Positions 52,382 through 61,251 of a DNA stretch of 64,000 bases are shown one piece after another (within the stretch, counting starts at the first letter, position 1; each line of letters starts with the position of its first letter). This DNA comes from Bacteroidaceae bacterium (GTDB lineage Bacteria > Bacteroidota > Bacteroidia > Bacteroidales > Bacteroidaceae). The notes below the pieces were generated by a model. It was not told where the DNA came from and ran no database searches. It was given only the letters and a program-made list of their open reading frames with translations. The stretch covers positions 62,001 to 126,000 of the forward strand of contig JAFZFN010000035.1 in assembly GCA_017555875.1 (NCBI GenBank), written 5' to 3'. The translations under genes were made by a program, and so were the position numbers.

Positions 52382-53116
52382 TTAGAAATCCATGGAGAAG
52401 TAGTACCCTACGCTCACTCCCCAGAAAGTTGTTTTCTGAAGAGGATTGTACATCACCTGAGCCGAAATAGGAAGTGAACCTCCGTGCTCGAACTCAAATT
52501 CATGACCTGCCACGAGACTCATATTGCATAGGCCATAGCTCTCTGCGCCATAGTATTCCGAAGCAAAAGGAAGAACTCCTACCGTGGCCGTGAAGTCAAC
52601 AACCGAGAGAGAGAAATCATAAGCCACCTCAAAGTAAGAGGGGAAGGCTGATGTCCAATCAAAACCAGGACCTCCATCTAAGAGCCCTTCACCAAGTTGA
52701 TTGACAATTGAGTACCATGAAAAGGTCAAGCCCCCATCTATAGCATAGCTCAGCCCAAGATCCAAATAATGGCCCTCGTTCCAGGGCGTCGAGTAGTCCT
52801 CACCATAGTCGAGAAGCGTGAAGGTAAGGTTGCGCCAACTAGCCTCCAATGAAAGGTCTAATTCATCGTACGTATCATCCAATGATTTCGTTCCCCAGAC
52901 ACCCATGCTCACAGCCCAGTCGCCCTTCTCATAATCAAAGTACACCGAAGGCTGAATGCTAGGACCTCCCAGTTCCAAGCCTCTCCACAAATAGCTGCTT
53001 ACAGCGTCGGCCCCTACGGTCATAGACCAATCCCCACTCTCTTGCGCACGAAGCGGAGTCAATACCGAACCGAGAAGAAGAGCGCAAGCAATAGCCAAAA
53101 AGTTTTTTTTCTTCAT
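52382..53116 (-). CDS. TorF-like outer-membrane protein
   Basis: A 244-residue exported beta-barrel. The signal peptide ends near TPLRAQ (residue 25). The first strands read MTVGADAVSSYLWRGLELGG and PSIQPSVYFDYEKGDWAVSM, a pattern found in putative porins of the TorF/Gcw_chp kind, and the C-terminus is VGYYFSMDF with terminal Phe. Function unknown. A TACCTTTG box (minus, 53184-53191) with a weak TTTC -33 lies 68 bases upstream of the start. Confidence 0.75.
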   Translation of the reverse strand: MKKKNFLAIACALLLGSVLTPLRAQESGDWSMTVGADAVSSYLWRGLELGGPSIQPSVYFDYEKGDWAVSMGVWGTKSLDDTYDELDLSLEASWRNLTFTLLDYGEDYSTPWNEGHYLDLGLSYAIDGGLTFSWYSIVNQLGEGLLDGGPGFDWTSAFPSYFEVAYDFSLSVVDFTATVGVLPFASEYYGAESYGLCNMSLVAGHEFEFEHGGSLPISAQVMYNPLQKTTFWGVSVGYYFSMDF

Positions 53117-53231
53117 TTCTTTTTCAATGTTTTACGTTGGTTAATAATAAGTTTTCCGTGCTCCCAAGAGGAGTTATCGGGGACAAAGGTAACGAATTTT
53201 ATGATTTCAGAAACCTTTTGCCACAAAAAAC

Positions 53232-55115
53232 TTAAAATGCAAACAGCAGGGGAAGTGCAAAAATCATGACTACACCCATAAGGACTTGCAGAGGCAGACC
53301 TACCTTAACAAAGTCCATAAAGGTATACTGACCAGCAGGCATCACCAGTGCATTGGGAGGCGTAGAGAATGGTGAAGCGAAACACATCGAAGCCGCCACA
53401 GTGACAGCAAAAAGAAAAGGTATGGGGCTCACTCCTATACCGATAGCGCACTGCAAAGCAATGGGAGCCATCAGCACGGCGGTGACTGTATTGCTAATAA
53501 AAATGGTCATTATCGACGTAGCAAAATAGACAGCACCTAATGCAACATGTGGGCTGCTTGCCCCAAAGGTATTGATGATAAAGTCAGCTATCATGGCCGA
53601 AACTCCCGTCTTCTCCAACGCGGTAGACATAGGAAGCATGGCAGCAAAGAGCACGATGGTCTGCCAATTGATAGTTTTGTATGCAGCCTCGACACTACGC
53701 ACACAACCCGTAATGACCATCAGCACAGCAGCCAGCAAGACAGCCGTTACGGGAGCCACGGGAATGGAGTCAACACACATCATCACAATCATCGCAATCA
53801 TGATCAATGCCGCTATGGGTGCCTTGTAGTCGAGAGTCACCTTAGCAGCTTCCTGCAGAGGTTCTCCCAGCACCACCCAGTTGCTTGACTCAGTGCGCAG
53901 ACGAGCAATGTCTTTCCATGCTCCTTGCACGAGCAGCACATCGGCATCATGTATCTTCTCACCTCCGAGGTTATGGAGGAGATATTCATTCTGTCTTCTG
54001 ATACCGAGCACATTGATATTAAACTTGTTTCTGAGACCTACCTCCATGATTTTCCTGTTAATCATCGACGAAGACGGCATAATCAGAATCTCCGCGATAC
54101 CGATATCATAGAAGTCGAGCGACGCATTCGAAGAGCTGCCCTCAATCTCATCCGTATGGTTATCAATCAGCTTGATTGCAAAATCTTCGGCTAGTTGCTG
54201 CACCTTCTCAGGCTCACCCGAAAGGTACAACACATCACCCTGTTGGAGCATCAGCGAAGGCGAAGCCAACTGCTGATTCACTGTGCGCACAAATTTGTTA
54301 TGCCCGGCACTGCGGCGCAGTTCAATCACGTTCACCCCATATTGGCGATAGATGTCCAGCTCGACAATGGTCTTACCGATGATCTTCGCTGAGGGTCCGA
54401 TATGCGTTCTGAAGAGGTTGTCCGCCAATCCATACTCCTTGACCAGTTCACCCAGCGACTTGCCGCCCTGCTTATTGCTCTTCTCCGACGACTTGGGTGT
54501 GAGCACCACTTTGGTCAGTGGCATAAGCACCAATATACCCACCACCAAAGTAATTAGTCCTACGGGAAGGAACGTAAAGAATGAGATATCGGGCAACGAA
54601 GCAGACACTGCCCCACTCGCCTTGGCGGTGGCCAGAGTCTCTTGGATGATAAGGTTAGGAGGCGTACCGATAAGCGTCATCATGCCTCCCATGCTGCTCG
54701 CAAAGGCCAAGGGCATCAGCAGTCGTCGCGACGATGTACCAGCATAGGCAGCCATGCTGACCACGATGGGGAGCATCAGCGCCACAGTGCCCGTATTGCT
54801 CACAAAGCCACCAATCATGGCCGTCACGAGCATCACGAGCAGGAATAGACGCGCCTCGCTGGTACCTGCGAGTTTGATGACCTGGCCGCCTATCATCTTG
54901 GCCAATCCCGTTTGGAATATGCCACCTCCCACGATGAAGAGCCCCACCATCATGATCACCGTCGTGTTGGAGAATCCTGCCAAGGCCTCGCTCGGCACTA
55001 ACACCTGACACAGCAGCAGAGCCAACAGAGCACACAGGGCCACAAGGTCTGACCTCACCTTTCCGCTCACAAAGAGAGCGGCAGATATCAAAAGAATAAT
55101 GATTGTTGCAAGCAT
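53232..55115 (-). CDS. SLC13/DASS-type permease with two TrkA-C (RCK_C) domains
   Basis: A 627-residue inner-membrane carrier. N-terminal helices (residues 1-200) and C-terminal helices (about 420-627) belong to the Na+/dicarboxylate-sulfate (CitMHS/ArsB-like) superfamily; NTGTVALMLPIVVSMAAYAG and IFISNTVTAVLMAPIALQ are the paired SNT motifs, and TLIGTPPNLIIQE and FSTPPNALVMPAGQY the re-entrant Pro-Pro-Asn loops. Between them lie two TrkA-C domains (about 215-300 and 315-400) that usually bind ligands and control transport. Substrate may be sulfate, dicarboxylate or another anion. The start at 55115 (MLATIIIL) is preferred to 55196. Confidence 0.88.
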   Translation of the reverse strand: MLATIIILLISAALFVSGKVRSDLVALCALLALLLCQVLVPSEALAGFSNTTVIMMVGLFIVGGGIFQTGLAKMIGGQVIKLAGTSEARLFLLVMLVTAMIGGFVSNTGTVALMLPIVVSMAAYAGTSSRRLLMPLAFASSMGGMMTLIGTPPNLIIQETLATAKASGAVSASLPDISFFTFLPVGLITLVVGILVLMPLTKVVLTPKSSEKSNKQGGKSLGELVKEYGLADNLFRTHIGPSAKIIGKTIVELDIYRQYGVNVIELRRSAGHNKFVRTVNQQLASPSLMLQQGDVLYLSGEPEKVQQLAEDFAIKLIDNHTDEIEGSSSNASLDFYDIGIAEILIMPSSSMINRKIMEVGLRNKFNINVLGIRRQNEYLLHNLGGEKIHDADVLLVQGAWKDIARLRTESSNWVVLGEPLQEAAKVTLDYKAPIAALIMIAMIVMMCVDSIPVAPVTAVLLAAVLMVITGCVRSVEAAYKTINWQTIVLFAAMLPMSTALEKTGVSAMIADFIINTFGASSPHVALGAVYFATSIMTIFISNTVTAVLMAPIALQCAIGIGVSPIPFLFAVTVAASMCFASPFSTPPNALVMPAGQYTFMDFVKVGLPLQVLMGVVMIFALPLLFAF

Positions 55116-55155
55116 TGCACGTATTTTATTAATAGGTAAAACTTGGTTTGTTGTG

Positions 55156-55163
55156 CAAAGGTA
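55156..55163 (-). promoter_or_regulatory. -7 box (TACCTTTG) of the SLC13-type gene
   Basis: TACCTTTG on the minus strand 41 bases before the ATG at 55115; no clear -33. Confidence 0.55.
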
Positions 55164-55269
55164 CAGAAAAAAGAGCAGACATCCGGCATTTTGCACAGCT
55201 TATTCCTACCATCGCCCTGCTCCACTACCTGAAATTACGCGACGTCACGAAAAAAAATTGTAAGCAAGA

Positions 55270-55301
55270 CTTGTTTTTTTACTCGGCTTGCACTAATTTT
55301 G
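55270..55301 (+). promoter_or_regulatory. extended promoter of the btuB-btuG transcript
   Basis: CTTG at 55270-55273 and TAATTTTG at 55294-55301, 20 bases apart, with spacer TTTTTTTACTCGGCTTGCAC almost the same as that of the yicC promoter. The predicted start lies just before the riboswitch. Confidence 0.8.
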
Positions 55302-55307
55302 TCGGCG

Positions 55308-55490
55308 TTAATGGTTTTCGAGTTCCTACAAGAACTTGAATTAACGGGAATCCGGTGCAAATCCGGGACAGTACCTGCTGCTGTGAGTCCCTATGCAACA
55401 ATGTGTTTATTGCACTCTTAGCCACTGACAATCTATGTTGGGAAGGCGCAATAGACGGGACAAGTCAGAAGACCGACCATAACAGACAAT
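55308..55490 (+). promoter_or_regulatory. cobalamin riboswitch
   Basis: Conserved blocks of the adenosylcobalamin-type aptamer are in order: GGTTTTCGAG, GGGAATCCGGTGCAAATCCG, GACAGTACCTGCTGCTGTGA, then the B12-box region GCCACTG, TGGGAAGGCGCAAT and GTCAGAAGACC. It lies in the 5' leader of btuB, so B12 should shut off uptake gene expression. The 416-base gap before btuB is fully explained by this and its promoter. Confidence 0.93.
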
Positions 55491-55531
55491 GCAAAGTATT
55501 CTTTGACGCAGGTCTACGTAAAGAATCGAAG

Positions 55532-57574
55532 ATGAACGGACGAACAAGACATCCCCGATTGGTATGTGTCGCGCTCTTGGCTTTGGCCACACTATGCTGC
55601 AAGGCATCTGTTAATGCCGACACTCTCACGAGCATCATTGACGAGGTGACCGTGACTGCCCCTCGTGTGCGGCGCGAGATCATCCCCGTGCAGCAGCTTG
55701 GAGGCGAGTCGTTGCGCCAGCTCAGTGTTCACTCTGTGGCCGATGCCATACGCTACTTTGCCGGAGTACAGATTAAGGACTATGGAGGCATCGGCGGACT
55801 TAAGACTGTGAATGTGCGCTCTTTGGGCACCAATCACACGGGAGTGTTCTACGATGGAGTACAGCTGGGCAATGCGCAGAATGGGCAGATAGACCTTGGG
55901 CGCTTCTCGCTCGACAATATGGAGACGCTGCAGCTCTACAATGGACAGAAGTCCACCATCCATCAGACTGCCAAGGACTACAGCTCGGCCTCAGCCATAT
56001 ACATGCAGACACGCAAGCCTACGCTCACAGACGACAAGCGACACCATATTAATATAGGTGTAAAGGCAGGTTCGTTCGACACCTACAACCCCTCTTTCTT
56101 GTGGGAGCAACGCCTGTCGGAGCAGGTGTCGGCACAGGTAAGTGCAGAGTATATGACCACCTCGGGTGAGTACAAGTACCGCTATGCCAAGAAGAATGGC
56201 TATGACACCACAGCAGTACGCAAGAATGGCGACGTGGAGGCACTGCGCGTGGAGACCGCCCTCCTCGGCACCCTGCATCGCGGAGAGTGGCGTGCCAAGT
56301 TCTACTACTACGACAGCGAGCGCGGATTCCCTGGCGCCGTAGTGCGTGAGGAGCCAGGCAAGTTTCGCCATCAAGACCGCCAGTGGGACACCTCCACATT
56401 CCTTCAAGGCTCGTGGCGCAAGCGATTCACCGACCGCTACGCACTCCTGCTCAATGGCAAGGTAGCGCACGACTACCTACACTACCTGAGCGATCCGCGT
56501 CTCGACGTGACCACCATGTACACCGACAACCACTACCGGCAGACCGAGGCTTACCTCTCCGCATCGCACCTCTACTCTCCCCTCTCCTGGATGTCGCTCT
56601 CACTGGCCAACGACGTACAGTACAACTACCTCGATGCCAATCTGGTCAATTTCGTGTATCCCACCCGCTGGACAGTACTCACCTCATTAGCCACGAGCAT
56701 CTCCGCAGGCGACCTCTCAGCACAGGCCTCCCTGCTCCACACCTTTGTCGACGACCACACCCGCATGACGAGCAGCGCTGCCGGACACAAGAGCGTGCTG
56801 ACACCTACCATTGCCCTTAGCTATAAGATGCCAAGCAGCTATGATGAGCCCACAACCCTGCATTCAGCATTGGCCCTGCGCGCCTTCTACAAGCGCATCT
56901 TCCGCATGCCCACCTTCAATGACCTCTACTACACCTTCATCGGCAACAAGGCGCTGAAGCCCGAGTATACCACCCAGTACAACCTCGGCTTCACTTATGA
57001 CCTCACATGGGAGGACTCATCGCTCCGCAGCCTACAGTGGCAGGTCGACGGCTACCACAACGTGGTGAAAGACAAGATTGTAGCCATGCCCACCTCGAAC
57101 CAGTTTCGCTGGACGATGATGAACTTCGGCCTGTGCCACATCTGGGGTCTCGACACCTCGCTCAAGGCGCAGTGGCAGGTGGGCAAGGTCGGACTCTTCA
57201 CCACAGGGACCTACACCTTCAATCGCGCCATGGACCACACCGACCGCACGAGCGAGTTCTATGGCGGCCAGCTACCCTACATCCCTTGGCATGCGCTCTC
57301 GGCCATCGTCACGGCTACGTACGGAGCATGGAGCGCCAACTACAGCTTCATCTACACGGGCGAACGCTACGAGGCCAGTGCCAACATCCCCGAGAACTAC
57401 TCCAAGCCATGGTGCACCAGCGACCTCTCGCTGACTCGCCTCATCGCCCTGCACCCCTACACGCTGCGCCTCACCATAGAGGTGAACAACCTCTTCAACC
57501 AGCAGTACGAGGTGGTACAATGCTACCCCATGCCCGGCACCAACTTCAATGTCAAACTTAATTTTATACTTTAG
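55532..57574 (+). CDS. btuB: TonB-dependent vitamin B12 receptor
   Basis: A 680-residue outer-membrane receptor. A signal peptide ends near VNADT; a TonB-box-like IIDEVTVTAP follows, then the plug domain (VQQLGGESLRQLSVHSVADA, AGVQIKDYGGIGGLKTVNVR, SLGTNHTGVFYDGVQLG) and a 22-strand barrel ending GTNFNVKLNFIL. The ATG at 55532 is used because the frame upstream lies within the riboswitch. B12 as substrate is inferred from the riboswitch and the adjacent btuG-like gene; the plug alone would not prove it. It overlaps nothing; btuG begins 4 bases after its stop. Confidence 0.92.
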   Translation: MNGRTRHPRLVCVALLALATLCCKASVNADTLTSIIDEVTVTAPRVRREIIPVQQLGGESLRQLSVHSVADAIRYFAGVQIKDYGGIGGLKTVNVRSLGTNHTGVFYDGVQLGNAQNGQIDLGRFSLDNMETLQLYNGQKSTIHQTAKDYSSASAIYMQTRKPTLTDDKRHHINIGVKAGSFDTYNPSFLWEQRLSEQVSAQVSAEYMTTSGEYKYRYAKKNGYDTTAVRKNGDVEALRVETALLGTLHRGEWRAKFYYYDSERGFPGAVVREEPGKFRHQDRQWDTSTFLQGSWRKRFTDRYALLLNGKVAHDYLHYLSDPRLDVTTMYTDNHYRQTEAYLSASHLYSPLSWMSLSLANDVQYNYLDANLVNFVYPTRWTVLTSLATSISAGDLSAQASLLHTFVDDHTRMTSSAAGHKSVLTPTIALSYKMPSSYDEPTTLHSALALRAFYKRIFRMPTFNDLYYTFIGNKALKPEYTTQYNLGFTYDLTWEDSSLRSLQWQVDGYHNVVKDKIVAMPTSNQFRWTMMNFGLCHIWGLDTSLKAQWQVGKVGLFTTGTYTFNRAMDHTDRTSEFYGGQLPYIPWHALSAIVTATYGAWSANYSFIYTGERYEASANIPENYSKPWCTSDLSLTRLIALHPYTLRLTIEVNNLFNQQYEVVQCYPMPGTNFNVKLNFIL

Positions 57575-57578
57575 CACT

Positions 57579-58706
57579 ATGAACAGAATCATCCGCACAA
57601 TGACTTCTCTAGGCCTCGGCCTGCTCATCACTGCTTGCCACAGCGGCGACGACGACATCGTACCCTCACAGGGCATACCGACCGACATGGGCGGCACCTC
57701 CTTCTACCTCCTCAACGAGGGCAACTGGGGCAGCAACAAGAGCACCATCGACTACTACGACGCCTCCACGCAGACCTACCATCGCAACATCTACGCCGAG
57801 GCCAATCCCGGCATGGCGGGCGAGCTAGGCGACATGGGCAATGACCTGCAGGTCTACGATGGCAAGCTATGGGCCGTCATCAACAACTCCCATCTCGTCG
57901 AGGTGATGGATGCCGCCACAGCCCAGCACATCACCCAGCTGACCATCCCCAACTGCCGCTACATCACCTTCCATGGTCGCCATGCCTACGTCACCAGCTA
58001 TGCCGGTCCTGCGGGCGTAGACCCCAATGCGCAGCGTGGCTATGTGGCCCGCATCGACCTCGACCTCTTGACCATCACCGACACCTGCCTCGTGGGCTAC
58101 CAGCCCGAGCAGCTCGTCATCTGCGACGACCATCTCTACGTGACCAATAGCGGAGGCTACCGTGCTCCCGACTATGACCACACCGTGTCGGTCATCGACC
58201 TCGAGCGCTTCAGTGTCGTCGACACCATCGACGTAGCTCCCAACCTCCACCTCATCGAGCAGGACCGCCACGGCTTCCTCTGGGTGACCTCTCGTGGCGA
58301 CTATGGAGCCATATCCCCCAGGACCTACGTCATCGACCCGCTCACACGCACCGTGTGTGACTCGCTCGAGCTTGCCATCTCGGGCATGGCCCTTGCGGGC
58401 GACTCGCTCTATGCCTACAGCTCAGTGTGGGACTACGCCACGGGCGAGAGCATCGTCGGCTACCACCTCATCGACACCCGCACCCGCGAGGTCGTGAGCA
58501 ATAGCTTCATCACCGACGCCACCGACATACGCACTCCCTATGGCATAGCCGTGAGCCCCACCACGCGAGAGATCTACGTGACCGATGCAGGCGACTACAT
58601 CAACCCCGGCTACCTCCACTGCTTCACTCCCGAGGGCAACAGCAAGGGTAAGGTACGCACGGGAGATATCCCCGCACACATTGCCTTCGTGCTTGATCAA
58701 AAGTGA
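57579..58706 (+). CDS. btuG: BtuG-like surface beta-propeller lipoprotein
   Basis: A 375-residue lipoprotein with lipobox LLITAC (Cys near residue 19). The mature protein is a YncE/DUF5074-type seven-bladed propeller, with blades such as GNDLQVYDGKLWAVINNSHL, CRYITFHGRHAYVTSYAG, DDHLYVTNSGGYRAPDYDHT and GIAVSPTTREIYVTDAGDYI. In Bacteroides, BtuG proteins of this kind cap BtuB and bind cobalamin with very high affinity. The location directly behind btuB and the riboswitch supports that role. ATG 57579 is preferred to an in-frame ATG at 57549 inside btuB. Confidence 0.87.
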   Translation: MNRIIRTMTSLGLGLLITACHSGDDDIVPSQGIPTDMGGTSFYLLNEGNWGSNKSTIDYYDASTQTYHRNIYAEANPGMAGELGDMGNDLQVYDGKLWAVINNSHLVEVMDAATAQHITQLTIPNCRYITFHGRHAYVTSYAGPAGVDPNAQRGYVARIDLDLLTITDTCLVGYQPEQLVICDDHLYVTNSGGYRAPDYDHTVSVIDLERFSVVDTIDVAPNLHLIEQDRHGFLWVTSRGDYGAISPRTYVIDPLTRTVCDSLELAISGMALAGDSLYAYSSVWDYATGESIVGYHLIDTRTREVVSNSFITDATDIRTPYGIAVSPTTREIYVTDAGDYINPGYLHCFTPEGNSKGKVRTGDIPAHIAFVLDQK

Positions 58707-58770
58707 CGAATAAAGGTGTGCGCTATGGATGCGAGGCATATGATTGGCCGATGAGCCCTCTTGCTCGCCT

Positions 58771-59655
58771 TCAGAAGATGTAGGTGCACCCGATACTGAG
58801 CTGACGGAAGGGCCAGTCATTGAGTCCCTGCTTGTAGCAGGCATCGATGGATAGCGCGGAGAGGCGATACGAGGCGGCTACCTTGATCACCATAGGGCAG
58901 TCTCCATCGTGTTCCCATCCTGCATAGCCGCTCCATGTGGTGGTGAGGTCGAGCGGTCCGCAGCGCCATGCCATCAGCAGTCCATACATGGGTGCATCGT
59001 TTTGTCGGCCCCGGTCGGTCTGCCAGCAGAGGAATCCTCCGCTGGCTGCCACGCGCAGCACGGTGCCGTGCGTGAGGTTCCACTCGCGACCCATGGCCAC
59101 GTCGAAGAAGTAGCCCGGTGCATCGTAGTATCGTGCCTTGGCGTAGGTGTTGCCCGAGGCGGTCTTGAGGGCTGCCCGCAGGGCGATGTCGACGCCATGG
59201 AGCTGCTGGGTGAAGAGCTGCATGTCGGTGCTGACGTACACGTCGCCCGAGTCCCACCCGCGGAGCTCTCCCTCGTGGGGTACGCGGCGGATGGCGTTGA
59301 CCTCGGCCGAGGTGTAGTAATACTCGGCTACGGGCATCCACACCACGAGGTTGGCCCTGGGCGTGAAGAGCGGGACGACACACTTGGCCGACAGGGCCAT
59401 CGTGACATCGCCTCCAGGCTGCACCAGCGTGCCCATGTAATGGTCGGCCGACACAGACACCCTCGCAGATTGTGATGTGCGCCCGTCGAGCATGTCGGGC
59501 ACGGGGAAGGCGTTGGGGCCGAAGTATACTGGGGCTATCTTCGTCTTCGTCGACAGGTTGGGCTGCACGATGGGTGTGCCCGCCAGCGCGGTGGCTGCGC
59601 AGGCAAGGAGGATGCTGACAGACAGGGCTATCCTTCGTATGGAAACGATGCTCAT
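58771..59655 (-). CDS. outer-membrane beta-barrel protein of unknown family
   Basis: A 294-residue exported protein with signal peptide (cleavage near ALAG, residue 25). The mature part has amphipathic strands (SARVSVSADHYMGTLVQPGG, NLVVWMPVAEYYYTSAEVNA, FFDVAMGREWNLTHGTVLRV) and ends RQLSIGCTYIF with a terminal Phe, so it is probably an outer-membrane barrel. I do not recognise the family. It converges with btuG; only 64 bases lie between their stops. Whether it belongs with the B12 genes is unclear since it is on the other strand and has no riboswitch. Confidence 0.75.
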   Translation of the reverse strand: MSIVSIRRIALSVSILLACAATALAGTPIVQPNLSTKTKIAPVYFGPNAFPVPDMLDGRTSQSARVSVSADHYMGTLVQPGGDVTMALSAKCVVPLFTPRANLVVWMPVAEYYYTSAEVNAIRRVPHEGELRGWDSGDVYVSTDMQLFTQQLHGVDIALRAALKTASGNTYAKARYYDAPGYFFDVAMGREWNLTHGTVLRVAASGGFLCWQTDRGRQNDAPMYGLLMAWRCGPLDLTTTWSGYAGWEHDGDCPMVIKVAASYRLSALSIDACYKQGLNDWPFRQLSIGCTYIF

Positions 59656-59794
59656 GGGTCTTCAGTGACTGTTGTTAATAATGAGGGCAAATGTAGTGCT
59701 TTTATCTCTTATCCCCAAAAAAAAATGTAGGGCAGCGTGTGCTGTCCTACATTTCGTATCAAGAGTGCCTGTACTCTCTCCCCTGTGCCGGGGA

Positions 59795-61198
59795 TTAGAA
59801 GTTGGCGTTGTTCGGAGTACGGGGGAAGGGGATGACGTCGCGGATGTTGGTCATGCCGGTCACGAAGAGGAGCAGACGCTCGAATCCGAGTCCGAAGCCC
59901 GAGTGGGGGCATGTGCCGTACTTGCGTGTGTCGAGGTACCACCACATGTCCTTCATGGGGATGCCGAGCTCCTCTACGCGGGCGAGCAGCTTGTTGTAGT
60001 CAGCCTCACGCTCCGATCCACCGATGATCTCGCCAATCTTGGGGAAGAGTACGTCCATGGCGCGAACGGTCTTGCCATCTTCGTTCTGCTTCATGTAGAA
60101 AGCCTTGATCTCCTTGGGATAGTCGGTGAGGATGACGGGACGCTTGAAGTGCTCCTCCACGAGGTAGCGCTCGTGCTCAGATGCGAGGTCGGCACCCCAG
60201 AAGATGGGGAACTCAAACTTATGACCGTTAGCTACTGCAGCCTCGAGAATCTCGATACCCTGGGTATAGGGGAGGCGTACGAAGTCCTCCTTGATGACGC
60301 CTTCGAGGCGTGCGATGAGCTCCTTGTCGAACATGTCGTTGAGGAACTTCACATCGTCGTAGCAGTGGTCGAGTGCCCAGCGCACGCAGTGCTTGATGAA
60401 GTCCTCGGCAAGCTGCATGTTGTCGTAGATGTCGTTGAAGGCTACCTCGGGCTCGATCATCCAGAACTCTGCGAGGTGGCGCGGAGTGTTGGAGTTCTCG
60501 GCACGGAAGGTGGGGCCGAAGGTGTAGATGGCACCGAGTGCGGTGGCTGCGAGCTCACCCTCGAGCTGGCCCGATACGGTGAGCGAGGCCTGCTTGCCGA
60601 AGAAGTCGCTGTCGTAGTTGATGCTGCCGTTCTCGTCCTTCTTCAGATCGTAGAGGTTCATGGTGGTCACCTGGAACATCTGACCTGCACCCTCACAGTC
60701 CGAAGCGGTGATGATGGGTGTGTGGAAATAGTAGAAGCCACGCTCATGGAAGAACTGGTGGATGGCGATGGCCATGTTGTGGCGGATGCGATACACAGCA
60801 CCGAAGGTGTTGGTTCGGGGACGGAGGTGTGCTATCTCGCGGAGGAACTCCATGGAGTGGCCCTTCTTCTGCAGGGGATAGGTATTGTCACACTCGCCCA
60901 ACACCTCGATCTCGCGTGCCTGAATCTCGGCAGCCTGGCCTGCGCCTACTGACTGCACGAGTTCACCGTTGACGCTGATGCAAGCACCGGTGGTGATCTT
61001 CTTGAGCATCTCCTCGTCGAAGTTCTCGAGGTCTACTACGATCTGTATGTTCTTGATGGTGGATCCGTCGTTGAGCGCGATGAAGTTGACCTGCTTGCTA
61101 CCACGACGGGTGCGTACCCATCCTTTGACGTTGACCATGGCGCCGAAATCGGTGCGCTGCAAGAGGTCAACGATGCGTGTTCTGATGATTGTGTTCAT
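59795..61198 (-). CDS. asnS: asparaginyl-tRNA synthetase
   Basis: Class IIb synthetase charging tRNA-Asn. The 467-residue protein has the N-terminal OB-fold ([20 protein letters not shown]), motif 2 [20 protein letters not shown] and motif 3 [20 protein letters not shown] followed by [10 protein letters not shown]. The AsnRS-type insertion between motifs 2 and 3 is present. With glnS also in the window, the cell charges both amide amino acids directly. Confidence 0.98.
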   Translation of the reverse strand: MNTIIRTRIVDLLQRTDFGAMVNVKGWVRTRRGSKQVNFIALNDGSTIKNIQIVVDLENFDEEMLKKITTGACISVNGELVQSVGAGQAAEIQAREIEVLGECDNTYPLQKKGHSMEFLREIAHLRPRTNTFGAVYRIRHNMAIAIHQFFHERGFYYFHTPIITASDCEGAGQMFQVTTMNLYDLKKDENGSINYDSDFFGKQASLTVSGQLEGELAATALGAIYTFGPTFRAENSNTPRHLAEFWMIEPEVAFNDIYDNMQLAEDFIKHCVRWALDHCYDDVKFLNDMFDKELIARLEGVIKEDFVRLPYTQGIEILEAAVANGHKFEFPIFWGADLASEHERYLVEEHFKRPVILTDYPKEIKAFYMKQNEDGKTVRAMDVLFPKIGEIIGGSEREADYNKLLARVEELGIPMKDMWWYLDTRKYGTCPHSGFGLGFERLLLFVTGMTNIRDVIPFPRTPNNANF

Positions 61199-61251
61199 GT
61201 TTAGTTTAATTCTGAATTATGATTTATGAATTCTGAATTTTTAATTTTCAA

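Noticed and set aside
59672..60952. A 426-codon open frame on the plus strand over asnS
   Set aside because: It is the antisense shadow of asnS, whose synthetase motifs are unambiguous.
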